Positions 26,694 to 36,673 of a stretch of DNA of 49,415 bases are shown here, one piece after another (position 1 is the stretch's first letter; each line of letters begins with the position of its first letter). A model generated the notes under the pieces. It worked only from the letters and a program-made list of their open reading frames with translations. It ran no database searches and was not told where the DNA came from. The translations under genes were made by a program, and so were the position numbers. Where the stretch lies: contig NZ_QYUP01000094.1 of assembly GCF_003590855.1 (NCBI RefSeq), forward strand, positions 1 to 49,415, read 5' to 3'. The stretch comes from Massilia cavernae. GTDB lineage: Bacteria; Pseudomonadota; Gammaproteobacteria; Burkholderiales; Burkholderiaceae_D.

Positions 26694-27635
26694 TCAGTTG
26701 GTGCCGGCGAAGGTCGGCAGCAGGACACGATAGATCTGGATGAAGGCTGGCCCCATTAACACGACCAGCAGCGACGGGAAAATAAAGAAAATCAGGGGGA
26801 ACAGGAGCTTGAGCGCGATCTTGGCCGCCTGCTCCTCGGCGCGCTGGCGGCGCTTGGTGCGCAGCAGTTCCGACTGCACCCGCAGCGATGCGGCGATGCT
26901 GGTGCCGAAACGTTCGGCCTGGATCAGCATCGCCACCAGCGCGTCGACGTCGTCGACGCCGGTGCGCACCGCCAGCCCGCGCAGGGCCTTTTCCTTGCTG
27001 CTGCCGGCGCGCAGTTCCAGTGTCACCAGGTTCAGCTCATCGCTGAGGATGCGGCTTTTCAGGCCGATTTCGCCCGCTACACGCGTCAGCGCGGCGTCGA
27101 TGCCCAAACCTGCTTCGACACACACTGTCAGCAGGTCCAGCGCATCCGGAAAGCTTTCGAAGACTTCGCGCTGGCGGCGTTTGGTGATGTTTTTCAGGAT
27201 CATGTTCGGCAGGTAGTAGCCGATGGCAGTGGCGCCGAGCACGTACATCAGCAGCGTATTGCTGCCGAAGGTGCTGCTCGAAATGCTGAGCCCGAAAAAT
27301 ACGGCGAGCGGGAGTCCGATCGCCAGCGAGGTTTTGGCCGCGAAGAATACAATAGGCGCCCACGGATGGCGGAAACCCGCATTCAGGAAGCGCACCCGGA
27401 TTACCGAGCCTTCCGCGGCATCGTCGGACAGCGACAGTTTGGCGACCGGTTCGGCCAGTGCCACCACCTTGGTCATCCAGGGCGCCGGGCCAGCGGCGGG
27501 AGCATCGGAAGGCATGCCGACGGCGTCCAGCCGTCCCCGGACCACGGTGCCGTTGGCAAGGCGCAGTCCAAGCAACGCAACGCCAAACACAAGCGCGAAA
27601 ACCAGGGTGAGAAAGCCGAGTTCGAGGATAGTCAT
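26694..27635 (-). CDS. tadC: Tad pilus inner-membrane platform protein TadC
   Basis: GspF-like (T2SS_F) membrane platform protein of 313 residues. Transmembrane segments at about 5-25, 95-115, 120-140 and 280-305 flank a cytosolic helical domain with ESFPDALDLLTVCVEAGLG and the VAMLIQAERFGTSIAASLR signature. With TadB it forms the platform under the CpaF motor. It starts 31 bases after the tadB stop. Confidence 0.93.
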   Translation of the reverse strand: MTILELGFLTLVFALVFGVALLGLRLANGTVVRGRLDAVGMPSDAPAAGPAPWMTKVVALAEPVAKLSLSDDAAEGSVIRVRFLNAGFRHPWAPIVFFAAKTSLAIGLPLAVFFGLSISSSTFGSNTLLMYVLGATAIGYYLPNMILKNITKRRQREVFESFPDALDLLTVCVEAGLGIDAALTRVAGEIGLKSRILSDELNLVTLELRAGSSKEKALRGLAVRTGVDDVDALVAMLIQAERFGTSIAASLRVQSELLRTKRRQRAEEQAAKIALKLLFPLIFFIFPSLLVVLMGPAFIQIYRVLLPTFAGTN

Positions 27636-27666
27636 GGCATCGGTCCCGAGAAAGTGATTGGCCGGT

Positions 27667-28638
27667 TCATACCCGGATCCGGATGATCTTGCGCATCACG
27701 AGCACGCCCAAAGCCATCATGAAGAGCGCGGCAGCGATCATTTTTTGTCCGGCCAAGTCGGTGAACAGGACCGAAAGGAATTCTGGATTGGTCAGTTGAA
27801 TGAGTGCGCCCGCGCCGAACGGAAGCAGGCCCAGCACCCATGCCGACATCTTGCCTTCGGCCGACAGCACCCTGATGTGGCCGAGCAGCTTGATGCGGTC
27901 CCGGATAATCTTGCCGATGTTGTCCAGCAGCTCGGACAGGTTGCCGCCGGTGTCGCGCTGGATCAGCACAGCGATGACGAAGTAGCGCAGGTCGGTGCTG
28001 GGCACACGATTGGCCAGGTTCATGAGCGCGTCCGGCATCGACACGCCGAAGTTGACCTCATCGAACGCGATCGAGAACTCGCCGGCGAGCGGATCGCTCA
28101 TTTCGTCGCCGACCATCTTCAGTGCGGTGGGGAAGGCATGCCCCGCGCGCAGGGCGCGGCTCATCAGGTCCAGCGCGTCCGGCAGCTGGGTTTCGATCCG
28201 GTTGAGGCGCTCGCTGCGCGCGCGGCTCACCAGCGGCAGCGGCAGAATGGCGGCGGCGGCACCGGCGGCAAGCTGGATCAGCAAGGGCATTGCAAACCAG
28301 GCGGCGACCAGCGCCGCCGCAGCGGCCAGGCCCAGTGAAACGCCGAGGAACTGGCCGACGGTCCAGCTTTTTCCCGATTGCAGCAACAGGCGGTCCAGCA
28401 GTGCCGCGCGCGGAATGGTGGACAGCAGCCGCTGGATCGCGGGCGAAGAACTCATCACGCGTTTCCTGGTGATCGACACGGCCTTGCTGGCATGGTCGGC
28501 CGACATGACGCGCAGGCGGCGGTTTATCCGCTCGGCTTCGGGCCCCTTGGCGGAGTTCCACGTCAGGTATGCGCCCTCGATCAGCAGTACCACGGCGACG
28601 AAGATCAGGGTCGCAAAAACAAAGTAAAGGGAGTCCAT
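27667..28638 (-). CDS. tadB: Tad pilus inner-membrane platform protein TadB
   Basis: GspF-like platform protein of 323 residues with an N-terminal helix, two central helices (about 95-140) and a C-terminal pair. The cytosolic part has TQLPDALDLMSRALRAGHAFP and AVLIQRDTGGNLSELLDNIG, the standard TadB signatures. It lies 9 bases after cpaF and upstream of tadC, the canonical order. Confidence 0.93.
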   Translation of the reverse strand: MDSLYFVFATLIFVAVVLLIEGAYLTWNSAKGPEAERINRRLRVMSADHASKAVSITRKRVMSSSPAIQRLLSTIPRAALLDRLLLQSGKSWTVGQFLGVSLGLAAAAALVAAWFAMPLLIQLAAGAAAAILPLPLVSRARSERLNRIETQLPDALDLMSRALRAGHAFPTALKMVGDEMSDPLAGEFSIAFDEVNFGVSMPDALMNLANRVPSTDLRYFVIAVLIQRDTGGNLSELLDNIGKIIRDRIKLLGHIRVLSAEGKMSAWVLGLLPFGAGALIQLTNPEFLSVLFTDLAGQKMIAAALFMMALGVLVMRKIIRIRV

Positions 28639-28647
28639 GATGGCGGC

Positions 28648-30015
28648 CTATGAGAATTGGCGGGTCGGGTCGAACAGGTTGTCCGGAACGCTGATGCCGT
28701 AGGTGCGCAGCCGGTCGACGAAGCGCGGCCGGATGCCGGTTGCGCAGAAGTGGCCGATCACGGTACCGTTCTCCCCCAGGCCGGTCTGTTTGAACTGGAA
28801 GATCTCCTGCATCGTGATGACGTCGCCCTCCATGCCGGTCACTTCCTGCATCGACACCAGCTTGCGCTTGCCGTCGGTAAGGCGCGATACCTGCAGCACC
28901 ACGCCGATGGCGGAACTGATCTGCTGGCGCATTGCCTTGCTTGGCAGCGAGGCCGCCGCCATGCTGATCATGTTTTCCAGGCGGGTCAGGGCGTCGCGCG
29001 GCGTGTTTGCGTGGATGGTCGCCATCGATCCTTCATGGCCGGTGTTCATCGCCTGCAGCATGTCGAGCGCTTCGCCGCCGCGCACCTCGCCCAAGATGAT
29101 GCGGTCGGGCCGCATGCGCAGGGCGTTGCGCACCAGGGCGCGCTGGGTTACCTCGCCATTTCCCTCGATGTTGGCAGGGCGCGTTTCAAGCCGTACCACG
29201 TGCGGCTGCTGGAGCTGGAGTTCGGCCGCGTCCTCGATGGTGACGATGCGTTCCTCCGGGCTGATGAAGCCTGAGATCACGTTCAGCATGGTGGTCTTGC
29301 CGCTGCCCGTACCGCCCGAAATGAGGATGTTGATCTCAGCCTTGCCCAGTCCTTGCAGTATGTCGGCCATGGCGCTGGTCATGCTCTTGTATTCGACCAG
29401 GTCGTGAAGGCGCAGCGGTTCGGCCGAGAAGCGCCGTATCGACATGACCGGTCCGTCGATCGCAAGGGGCGGGATGATGGCGTTCACGCGCGAGCCATCC
29501 GGCAGGCGCGCATCGACCATCGGGCACGACTCATCGATGCGGCGGCCCACCCGCGACACGATCTTGTCGATGATCTTCATCAGGTGGGCGTCATCGCTGA
29601 AACGCACATCGGTCAGTTCCAGCTTGCCGCGCCGCTCCACATAGACCTGGCTATGGGTGTTGACCAGGATGTCCGACACGGTGGGATCGGCAAGCAGCAG
29701 TTCGAGCGGGCCGAAACCCAGCATTTCGTTCTGGATGTCGCGGGTCAGGTTACGCCGCTCGGCCTCGTTGATGACGACCGTTTCCTCTTCGAGCAGGTGC
29801 TCGACCAGCATCTTCAGTTCGTCGCGGATCTGCTCCTGCGACAGCAGTTGCAGGCTTTCCAGGTCCACCCGGTCGAGCAAGGCCTGGTGGATGCGGTGTT
29901 TCAGCTGGCTGTAATTACCCGCAGCTGCGGCGCGCGGGACTGCGGCGGGCAGTCCGCCCTGGGAACTCGCCGTTGTCGCCAGGCGGTCCCGCAGTGTCAT
30001 GATTTCTGCATCCAT
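28648..30015 (-). CDS. cpaF: Tad pilus assembly ATPase CpaF/TadA
   Basis: Secretion ATPase of the VirB11/GspE superfamily, 455 residues, powering pilin extrusion and possibly retraction. Walker A is GGTGSGKT (234-241). Asp box, [20 protein letters not shown]alker B region and the conserved His in [15 protein letters not shown] are intact. The ATG at 30015 has GAGGAG 8 bases upstream and overlaps the cpaE end by 19 bases; a second ATG at 30000 would give a 4-base overlap but has a poorer start signal. Confidence 0.94.
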   Translation of the reverse strand: MDAEIMTLRDRLATTASSQGGLPAAVPRAAAAGNYSQLKHRIHQALLDRVDLESLQLLSQEQIRDELKMLVEHLLEEETVVINEAERRNLTRDIQNEMLGFGPLELLLADPTVSDILVNTHSQVYVERRGKLELTDVRFSDDAHLMKIIDKIVSRVGRRIDESCPMVDARLPDGSRVNAIIPPLAIDGPVMSIRRFSAEPLRLHDLVEYKSMTSAMADILQGLGKAEINILISGGTGSGKTTMLNVISGFISPEERIVTIEDAAELQLQQPHVVRLETRPANIEGNGEVTQRALVRNALRMRPDRIILGEVRGGEALDMLQAMNTGHEGSMATIHANTPRDALTRLENMISMAAASLPSKAMRQQISSAIGVVLQVSRLTDGKRKLVSMQEVTGMEGDVITMQEIFQFKQTGLGENGTVIGHFCATGIRPRFVDRLRTYGISVPDNLFDPTRQFS

Positions 30016-31220
30016 GGCTGTTTCTCCTCAAAAACCGGGGCGCCGATCGCAGCGGCCTGCGCGCCCTTGAATATCCTGGCGACCCAGCCATGCTGCGCAA
30101 CCTGCACGGGTGGGGCGATCTGCAGCGCCATCGTCTTCAGCGCCCTGGCGATCGGGCTGTTCTTTGCCAGCTTCATCACCGGTACGCCCTGGTTCACCGA
30201 TGCCGCCGCAGTTTCGTAGTGGTTCGGCACCGACATCGTCACCGTGGTGGCGCAGGCCCTTTCCAGGTCATGCAGCTTGATGTCGCTTTTTTTCTCGTGT
30301 CGGTTGACGATGACCTGGATCTTCTCCTTCGGATAGCCAAGGGAACGGAATACTTCGATCAGGCGCTTGCCGTCGCGGATATACGGCAGCGTGGTTTGCA
30401 GGACGGGGAACACGGTGTCGGCCTGGTCGAGCGCGCGCAGGCTGACCGGGTCGAGGCTGCGGCCGACATCGAGGATGACGAAATCGTAGTGGCGCCGCGC
30501 CAGCCGCAACAAGGCGTCGATGTGCTCCGGCAGTATGTCGCCCGCATGGCCCGGATTGTCGGGTGCCGCCAGCACCGAAAAATTGGGGGTGACGTTCATC
30601 ATGCTGGAGGCCAGCAGCGACGCGTCGAGCCGGTGGATCTGCAAGGCCACGTCAGCAAGCGTGGCTACCGGCTTCTGGTCGGCCAGGAACAGCGAGGCGT
30701 CGCCAAACTGCAGGTTGAGGTCCACCAGCGCCACGCGCTTTCCGGCCAGCTCGGCCAGCGCATAGCCAAGGTTGGTCGCCAGGAAGGTGGCGCCGCTGCC
30801 GCCCTTGCACGACACGAAGGCAAGCACCTTGCCGTTGGCATGGGTATGCTGCAGCAGCTTCTCGTCGATCCGGGCGACGGCGGGGAACAGGGCGTCGGCC
30901 GAGACTTGCCATGGCAGTACTTCGCGCACGCCGGCGCGCATGGCTTCCATCAGGAACGCCAGCGTGTGCACTTCGGAAAGCACGATGAATTCCATGCGCG
31001 GGAAGGCGCCGCCGAGTCGTTCCAGGCGAGCCAGGTCGTCGGCCTGCCCGGACGGGTGATCCAGCACCAGGAGCTCGGGCGCGTTCTGGGCGTTCAAATT
31101 GCCAAGCCGTTCCAGCGAACCGGCAACGACGTCGATTTCGTCGGCATCGCTGCGTTCACGCAGCAGCCGTGCAATCTCGGCCAGGCGTCTTTCATTGCGT
31201 GATACGACGGTGATCTTCAC
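29997..31220 (-). CDS. cpaE: Tad pilus localisation ATPase CpaE/TadZ
   Basis: MinD/ParA-like protein of 407 residues that places Tad machinery at a pole. An N-terminal receiver-like domain (about 1-120) lacks clear phosphorylation signature. The ATPase domain begins [22 protein letters not shown]; the deviant Walker A has Ala where Lys-Thr is usual (KGGxGKT), a change I recall in other CpaE proteins. VDLNLQFGD follows. The start is a GTG at 31220 with GGAG 6 bases upstream; the open frame extends further up but without family similarity. Confidence 0.9.
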   Translation of the reverse strand: MKITVVSRNERRLAEIARLLRERSDADEIDVVAGSLERLGNLNAQNAPELLVLDHPSGQADDLARLERLGGAFPRMEFIVLSEVHTLAFLMEAMRAGVREVLPWQVSADALFPAVARIDEKLLQHTHANGKVLAFVSCKGGSGATFLATNLGYALAELAGKRVALVDLNLQFGDASLFLADQKPVATLADVALQIHRLDASLLASSMMNVTPNFSVLAAPDNPGHAGDILPEHIDALLRLARRHYDFVILDVGRSLDPVSLRALDQADTVFPVLQTTLPYIRDGKRLIEVFRSLGYPKEKIQVIVNRHEKKSDIKLHDLERACATTVTMSVPNHYETAAASVNQGVPVMKLAKNSPIARALKTMALQIAPPVQVAQHGWVARIFKGAQAAAIGAPVFEEKQPWMQKS

Positions 31221-31260
31221 GATAGCTCCAATACGGTTAATTAATACCAGGACCGGCGGC

Positions 31261-31707
31261 CTACATGCACACAGGGTTGGCCACACCTCCGAAGGTCGAT
31301 TTCATGCTCTCCCGCGGCAGCGTGGTGGAAAAAGGCGGGAACTTCGGCGTGAATTTCAGGAACGGGATATAGGTAACGACGGCGGCCGGCGCGACTTTTA
31401 CCTTCACTTGCTGGCAGGTGTCGATGGCGCAGCCGTCCGGCAGGTAGTCGATGCTGATGTTGTCGGCGGGGATGACCGGGAACAGGTTGGCCATGCGCGT
31501 CTTGATGACGGAGGCGTCGAAGTCGCACACGACGGCGAGGCGGGCGCCGAGCCGGGTCGCCTCGGTGGCGGCATTCCAGTAAAACGTGACCCGGCTGAAT
31601 TCGATAATGCCGAACAGGAGCGTCAGCAGCAGCGTAATGATGAGTGCGAACTCGATCGCGGCGACGCCGCGCTGGCGCCTGATGGGGATAAAGGCGGGCG
31701 GTTTCAT
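31261..31707 (-). CDS. TadE-like minor pilin (first copy in reading order after TadE2)
   Basis: Protein of 148 residues with a short basic leader and the TadE signature RRQRGVAAIEFALIITLLLT, in which Glu at +5 of the mature pseudopilin and a hydrophobic helix are recognised by the prepilin peptidase. A beta-rich soluble part follows, with cysteines likely to form disulfides in the periplasm. Its ATG overlaps the stop of the upstream TadE-type gene (ATGA). Confidence 0.88.
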   Translation of the reverse strand: MKPPAFIPIRRQRGVAAIEFALIITLLLTLLFGIIEFSRVTFYWNAATEATRLGARLAVVCDFDASVIKTRMANLFPVIPADNISIDYLPDGCAIDTCQQVKVKVAPAAVVTYIPFLKFTPKFPPFSTTLPRESMKSTFGGVANPVCM

Positions 31708-32156
31708 AACACTTGCACCATCGTGACGTGGATCGGGGAGAACGTAAAGTTAGGCACGAATGCCGGGGCCATGCTCCGGAACTGGAAGCCGGACACCTCC
31801 ACGCTGACCAGGTTGACGGTGCCGCGCCCGGTGGACTGCAGGTTGTAGGCGGTGTTGGTGGTGCGGTCGTTCACACGGATGTAGCTGGTGCTCATGCCTG
31901 TCACCAAAGGCGGGGCCGAGTCGCAGGCGAGTTTTCCGCACAGGACCAGCGAGCGAGCCTCGTCGATGCGGCCTGCTTCGCCTGGCGCGAACTGGGAGAG
32001 GTGGCGGGCGCCATCCCGCACACCTTTGGCGATCGCGTTGTATTGATACATCGCGCGGCCGAATTCGGTCACGCCAAAGGCGAGCACCAGCAAAGGCGTC
32101 AGCAGCAGTGCCATTTCGATCAGGACAGAGCCTTGCTGTTTGCGCTTGGTATTCAT
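31704..32156 (-). CDS. TadE/TadF-like minor pilin
   Basis: Protein of 150 residues beginning MNTKRKQQGSVLIEMALLLT, the pseudopilin signature with Glu after the cleavage site and one helix, then a soluble domain. The start at 32156 has AGGAGG 4 bases upstream; the longer open frame has no family similarity. It lies 8 bases after tadG and overlaps the next TadE gene by 4 bases. Two TadE-type pilins plus TadG probably form the pilus initiation complex. Confidence 0.88.
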   Translation of the reverse strand: MNTKRKQQGSVLIEMALLLTPLLVLAFGVTEFGRAMYQYNAIAKGVRDGARHLSQFAPGEAGRIDEARSLVLCGKLACDSAPPLVTGMSTSYIRVNDRTTNTAYNLQSTGRGTVNLVSVEVSGFQFRSMAPAFVPNFTFSPIHVTMVQVL

Positions 32157-32164
32157 CGTTCCTC

Positions 32165-33448
32165 CTATTGCACCAGCGTGGGGACCAGCGGTCCGTTGGT
32201 TCCGCCGGCGATACCGGCGCTGCGGCACGGGCTGTTGGCGGCATCGGCCATGCCGCGCCATTCAAGGTAGATATCGCCGGACGCGCCATTCGACATCGGG
32301 TTGAGCATCAGCACGCAAGCCATGCTAAGGATCTTCACCGTGGCCGGCGACTTGCCGCATTCGACGATCGGCACCGCGACCAGGCGCCGCTCGCTTCCAT
32401 AAGTCAGGTGCTCGGCAGACGTCGATTCGTTGCCGCCGACGTTCCCGGCGGCGCCGTTAGGCGCATACTCGTTGGACGTGAATGGCTTGTGAAGCGCCTG
32501 CTTCAGGCGGTAGTCGGCGTAGGCGCTGGTGCCAATACCGATTACCGTGCCCGGATTCTTGCTGGGGTAGGAATAGCCGGTCTTGTCCGGCGCGACGGTG
32601 GCAGGGGTGGGCGCATTGGCGCCGTTCTGGTATATGCCGAAACGCGTGTTCCATGCGCTTTTCGCTCCCTGCTTGACGCCGGACTCGCGCACGTCGTCGC
32701 CCACCCTGACGCCGCATACCGAGCCGTTGCCCAGCAACTGGTCACGCACTTCGTTGGTGCCGCCCGAGTTGGGGGTGAAATCAACCCAACGGAAATTCCC
32801 TGCCAGCTCATCGCCGCCCGCGCCGCTGTTGAAGTTTGACGTGATCCACTGGCCCACGGAGTAGCCATAGCTGGGTGGCGTAGCGTTCAAGGAGCAAACG
32901 CCGACCGGCGACACCGCGCAAGCGGTCTGGCCGGGCGCCAGCGTCGCCACCGCGCGCGCTTCGACGGTGGTGGGCGCAATCGCTTGGCGAACTTGCATCA
33001 ACCAGGTCCGGATGGGCGCCGAACGGGCCACGCACATCGCGAATTTCGAACCCGGCAGCGCGCCTTCGTCGATGCTCAGGTAGGAGCTGTTCGGACCAAT
33101 TGCGGTATGAAACCGGATGTCGTTGCGGCCGATCGACACTGCGCGCTTCTGGAAGTCGTTCGTGTTCCTCGAGGCGACAAAGCTGCCGGCCGCCACGGCG
33201 TCTTCGAGGAAGGCGGCAGGGCAGGGGCCAACGTCCGGGTCGCACACCAATTGGTTGGCTGCGGCGAGCGCGCACGAGTCGGCGGCGTTCTGCAGTTCGG
33301 TCTTGTTGACGAACAGGTGGCCGAGGTCGAGCACCAGCGCGCCGAAGCCGACCAGGACGAAGATCGACAGGGCGACGATGATCGCGACAACGCCACCTTC
33401 GCGCCTGCGGCGCGGGAACTGGGGCCGGGAATGTGAGTTTCGTAGCAT
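32165..33448 (-). CDS. tadG: TadG-like pilus assembly protein
   Basis: Protein of 427 residues. The N-terminus RRRREGGVVAIIVALSIFVLVGFGALVLDLG is a TadG/TadE-type helix, followed by LFVNKTELQNAADSCALAAA, a hallmark of TadG proteins, and a long periplasmic domain with several cysteines. No von Willebrand-A domain is clear. It lies 12 bases after the small lipoprotein gene. Role: anchor or minor pilin of the Tad pilus. Confidence 0.88.
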   Translation of the reverse strand: MLRNSHSRPQFPRRRREGGVVAIIVALSIFVLVGFGALVLDLGHLFVNKTELQNAADSCALAAANQLVCDPDVGPCPAAFLEDAVAAGSFVASRNTNDFQKRAVSIGRNDIRFHTAIGPNSSYLSIDEGALPGSKFAMCVARSAPIRTWLMQVRQAIAPTTVEARAVATLAPGQTACAVSPVGVCSLNATPPSYGYSVGQWITSNFNSGAGGDELAGNFRWVDFTPNSGGTNEVRDQLLGNGSVCGVRVGDDVRESGVKQGAKSAWNTRFGIYQNGANAPTPATVAPDKTGYSYPSKNPGTVIGIGTSAYADYRLKQALHKPFTSNEYAPNGAAGNVGGNESTSAEHLTYGSERRLVAVPIVECGKSPATVKILSMACVLMLNPMSNGASGDIYLEWRGMADAANSPCRSAGIAGGTNGPLVPTLVQ

Positions 33449-33460
33449 GATGACCGCCGC

Positions 33461-33724
33461 CTAGCGCGCGCCTCCGATACCGATGGTGAACACATTAGGC
33501 TGCGGCTGCGGCGAGCGGTAGGACTTTTGATACGCGTCGTAGCTGCTCTTGGCGGCCTGGCCGTCGATCCCTTTCACCGGGTCGCGGTTGCTGCCGGCCA
33601 GCGGATCGATGACCTGCTGGGCCATGGCCAGGCTGACGCTGGCGCCGACCGGACGTTCATGCGCGCAGCCCGCAAGGCAGGCGGCGAGGGCGAGCAGGCT
33701 TGGGACGGTGAGGTGCGGTTTCAT
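33461..33724 (-). CDS. small lipoprotein within the Tad operon
   Basis: Protein of 87 residues with signal peptide and lipobox LAGC (Cys20), then a polar 65-residue tail rich in Gln, Ser and Pro ending NVFTIGIGGAR. AGGAG lies 6 bases before the ATG. It sits between the secretin and tadG, 9 and 12 bases from each, so it probably acts in pilus assembly, perhaps as a secretin pilotin. I recognise no named family. Confidence 0.8.
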   Translation of the reverse strand: MKPHLTVPSLLALAACLAGCAHERPVGASVSLAMAQQVIDPLAGSNRDPVKGIDGQAAKSSYDAYQKSYRSPQPQPNVFTIGIGGAR

Positions 33725-33733
33725 GGCATGCTC

Positions 33734-35221
33734 CTATTTGGTGTCAAAGCCGGAAGGCGGGGTCGCCATGGCGGCACGGCTGGGCGCAGGGCTGTCCTTG
33801 CGCTCGCCTTCCAGTTTCCCGCCCAGGAAAAACTCGGCGCGCGACGGCTCGATGTAGTCGTCGGTGGGCAGTTTGTAATCGGGCGGCAGCGGCTTGACCA
33901 GGTGCGGCGTGATAATGAAGACCAGTTCGGAACGGTCGGTCTGGAAGTCGCTGCTGCGGAACAGCGCGCCCAGCACCGGCACTTCGCCCAGCAACGGGAA
34001 GGCCTTGACGTTGGTGGTGACGTTGTTCTTGATCAGGCCACCAATGGCAAAGCTCTGGCCGTCGAGCAGCTGCACCGTGGTGGTGGCGCGGCGCGTGGTG
34101 AACGAAGGCAGGATGGCGGTGCCCGATATGCCGGTGGCGGTAATGCCGATGCCGTCCTTGTTCAGGTCCGACACTTCCGGCGCCACCTTCAGGTTGATCC
34201 GGCCGCCTGCCAGCACGGTTGGCGTGAATTTGACCGCCACCCCGAATTCCTTTTCTTCCAGCGAAATGGTCGGAATGCCGCCGTTGTTGGTCTGGCTGAC
34301 CGGAATGAAGATTTTCCCCCCGGCGAGGAAGCTGGCCTCCTGGCCGCTGACGGCCATGATGGTTGGTTCGGCCAGCACCTTCAGCAGGCCGTTGCGTTTC
34401 TGCGCGTCCAGCGTCGCGAAATTGCCATTCTTGTTGTTGAAGGCGTCGAGGATGCTCGGATTCTTGCTCAGCAGGTTGGACAGGATGCTGTAGGTCCAGC
34501 TGCCGTTGGTGCGGCTACCGCCCAGGCTGACGCCAAGCTGATCGACCAGCGTACGCGAGACCTCGGCTACTTTAACTTCGAGCATCACCTGCTGGGGCGC
34601 GGCGACCGACATCATGTTAATCACCTTCATCTGCGCCGCCCCACCGCCGGCAGCACCGCCTGCCGCCGCGCCTTCTTTCCCGCCGCGCTGGACGTAGGCG
34701 TTGGCGAGCGCCAGCATCTGGTCGAGGGTGACCACGTCGGACACGGTTCCCGACAGTACCAGCGTGTCCGCTGCGGCGGTGATCTTGACGTCCTTCTCGC
34801 CGCTGACCAGTTCCGCGAAGCGGCTGTGCAGGGCGCTGGTGTCCATGGACACTGAAATATCGATGATGGTGGCGTCCTTCTGCTTGTTCCACAGGATCAG
34901 GTTGGTCGTGCCGACCGATTTGCCGAGCATGTAGACCTCGCTCGGGTTCAGCAGGATGACGTCGGCAATCCGGGCGTCGCCGACCGACACGCGCGATACG
35001 GGATAAGGAAGGCGCATCAGCGTCGATTTGCCCTCGGCCAGGGCGACCTGCGGCGCCAGGTTCACGACGCCGCCGGCAGGCGCGGCGTTGGCCGGCTGCA
35101 TGACCTTCTTTTTAGGCGCGGCCTGGCCCGGTGCGGCGGCCAGCGCGAACGCTGCGATGACGGCGATGGCGCCGGCGCTGCGACGGCCCGTTGTGCCAGC
35201 CTGCCTCAAAAATGTACGCAT
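33734..35221 (-). CDS. rcpA: Tad pilus outer-membrane secretin RcpA/CpaC
   Basis: Protein of 495 residues. Signal peptide ends near AAPGQA-APKK. An N-domain with LPYPVSRVSVGDARIADVILL (pilus/secretin STN-BON type), then a BON-like repeat (DVKITAAADTLVLSGTV), and the secretin beta-barrel domain with EVKVAEVSRTLVDQLG, VLAEPTIMAVSGQEASFLAGG, and VPVLGALFRSSDFQTDRSELVF. The start at 35221 has AGAGG 4 bases upstream; the ATG 24 bases earlier lacks one. Confidence 0.93.
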   Translation of the reverse strand: MRTFLRQAGTTGRRSAGAIAVIAAFALAAAPGQAAPKKKVMQPANAAPAGGVVNLAPQVALAEGKSTLMRLPYPVSRVSVGDARIADVILLNPSEVYMLGKSVGTTNLILWNKQKDATIIDISVSMDTSALHSRFAELVSGEKDVKITAAADTLVLSGTVSDVVTLDQMLALANAYVQRGGKEGAAAGGAAGGGAAQMKVINMMSVAAPQQVMLEVKVAEVSRTLVDQLGVSLGGSRTNGSWTYSILSNLLSKNPSILDAFNNKNGNFATLDAQKRNGLLKVLAEPTIMAVSGQEASFLAGGKIFIPVSQTNNGGIPTISLEEKEFGVAVKFTPTVLAGGRINLKVAPEVSDLNKDGIGITATGISGTAILPSFTTRRATTTVQLLDGQSFAIGGLIKNNVTTNVKAFPLLGEVPVLGALFRSSDFQTDRSELVFIITPHLVKPLPPDYKLPTDDYIEPSRAEFFLGGKLEGERKDSPAPSRAAMATPPSGFDTK

Positions 35222-35241
35222 TGCACCTCTCCCGGTTCTTG

Positions 35242-36072
35242 TCAAAATTGTTGGGTACTGCGGTCCAGCCCCTTGATCAGATCAACCTGTTCGCGTGGAC
35301 GAACCAGGGTTGCCTTGCGGATGACAGGGCGGGCGGCGCGGGCTACCGCAGGACGCACGACAGGTGCTCCCAGCAGTGCGTTCTTGGTGGCGCCGTCGGT
35401 ATTTACCGGATCCGGATCGATCTGGTTCCTGAGCACCAGCGAAAGCGTGCCGACGCTGCGCGCCACATCCAGCTTTTCAGTCTGTTCCGGCGTCAGTTCG
35501 AGCGTCACGGCGTTGACGACCTTGGGCTTGGTGTCGTCGCGGTTGGGGTCCTGGGCGATTGCCAGGACCAGGATGCGTTCAAGGACAATTTTCGAAATCG
35601 AAATCTCGCGGTTGTTGGCCGTTTTGGTGGTGTCTTCCTGCGTGTTGACCAGGATGTCGACGAAATTGCCGGGGAGGGCAAAGCCGGCCACGCCGACTAC
35701 GTCGTTGACCCGTACCGTCATGGCGCGCTTGCCGTTGGCGACAACCGCGGACAGCCCCCCTTGCGTGCCTGGTGGCGCCAGCTTGGTTTCCATGATCGGC
35801 TCGCCGCGCTGGATGGTCGCGCGGGTCACGCGCGTGTCGATCAGCTTGGCCTGGGTGAACGCGCCGGGAGGCATTGCGCCCGACGGCCAGTCGACCATGC
35901 GGATCATTTCGGGCGTGATGCGCGAGCCCAGGCTGATGTCGACCATGGCGACCGCCACCTGGGTAGTGTTGCCGCTGGCGCGGGACTTGATCCAGCTGGC
36001 GGCGGCAATCACCGCAGCGACGGCCAGTACCAGTGCGATTCCGAGCATGACGAGTCCACGTGTATTTTTCAT
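35242..36072 (-). CDS. cpaB: Tad pilus assembly protein CpaB/RcpC
   Basis: Protein of 276 residues with one N-terminal membrane helix (about 7-25) and a periplasmic SAF/RcpC region (VAVAMVDISLGSRITPEMIR, RGEPIMETKLAPPG, RVNDVVGVAGFALPGNFVDIL). It assists the secretin. I prefer the ATG at 36072, 8 bases after AAGG, over one 9 bases upstream. It begins one base after the AAA+ ATPase stop. Confidence 0.93.
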   Translation of the reverse strand: MKNTRGLVMLGIALVLAVAAVIAAASWIKSRASGNTTQVAVAMVDISLGSRITPEMIRMVDWPSGAMPPGAFTQAKLIDTRVTRATIQRGEPIMETKLAPPGTQGGLSAVVANGKRAMTVRVNDVVGVAGFALPGNFVDILVNTQEDTTKTANNREISISKIVLERILVLAIAQDPNRDDTKPKVVNAVTLELTPEQTEKLDVARSVGTLSLVLRNQIDPDPVNTDGATKNALLGAPVVRPAVARAARPVIRKATLVRPREQVDLIKGLDRSTQQF

Positions 36073-36073
36073 G

Positions 36074-36673
36074 TCATTCACCTTTGTTTGGCGTACCTAA
36101 GCCGGTTGTCTCCGGCGCGGTGTGCTGGTCGCCGGTAAAGTAGTTTTTCCATGCCCATCCGATCGAGGCGGGCGTCAGTACCGGCGTCTCCCCTTCGTAG
36201 GCGCCTTTGTCGCGCACCTGCGACAGCAGGTCGCGCGGGTAGCATGCGAGCAGCGCGCGGTCTTCGCGCTGGTGGTATTCGCGGATCAGGTAATCAAAAG
36301 TGTCGGCGCACCAGGCAATGCCGTACTGTTCGCAGCAGCCCATGAAGATGCGCTTGTAGTCGTTTTCCAGCATCGGGCCGACGTGGACCTTGTAGCCGAT
36401 GCGGCGCAGGAAGGCGCCGTCGCCCAGCTCCGCCGGCGGCAGGTTGGACGAGAACACCACGATCACGTCGAACGGCACCTGGAACTTGTACCCGGTGTGC
36501 AGGGCCAGGAAGTCCAGCTTGCGGTCCATCGGCACGATCCAGCGGTTCAGCAGGTCGGTCGGGGAGCAGCGCTGGCGGCCAAGGTCGTCGATGATGAAAA
36601 TGCCGTTGTTGGCCTTCAGGTGGGGCGGGGCCTGGTAGTAGCGGGTGGTCTGGTCGAACTTCAGGTCGAGCAT
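36074..36673 (-). CDS. AAA+ ATPase of the Tad locus, C-terminal part in clean frame
   Basis: The 199 readable codons carry IFIIDDLGRQRCSP (Walker B region), LLNRWIVPMDRKLDFL, VIVVFSSNLPPAELGD (sensor 1) and FLRRIGYKVHVGP, the second half of a family of about 430-residue AAA+ ATPases. I recall these next to Tad genes in Massilia and Geobacter relatives. The frame stays open about 21 bases further upstream (GGELTLD) before a stop; the true N-terminal half continues upstream in shifting frames. It ends one base before cpaB, so it is part of the pilus operon. A role as accessory motor or regulator is inference. Confidence 0.8.
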   Translation of the reverse strand: MLDLKFDQTTRYYQAPPHLKANNGIFIIDDLGRQRCSPTDLLNRWIVPMDRKLDFLALHTGYKFQVPFDVIVVFSSNLPPAELGDGAFLRRIGYKVHVGPMLENDYKRIFMGCCEQYGIAWCADTFDYLIREYHQREDRALLACYPRDLLSQVRDKGAYEGETPVLTPASIGWAWKNYFTGDQHTAPETTGLGTPNKGE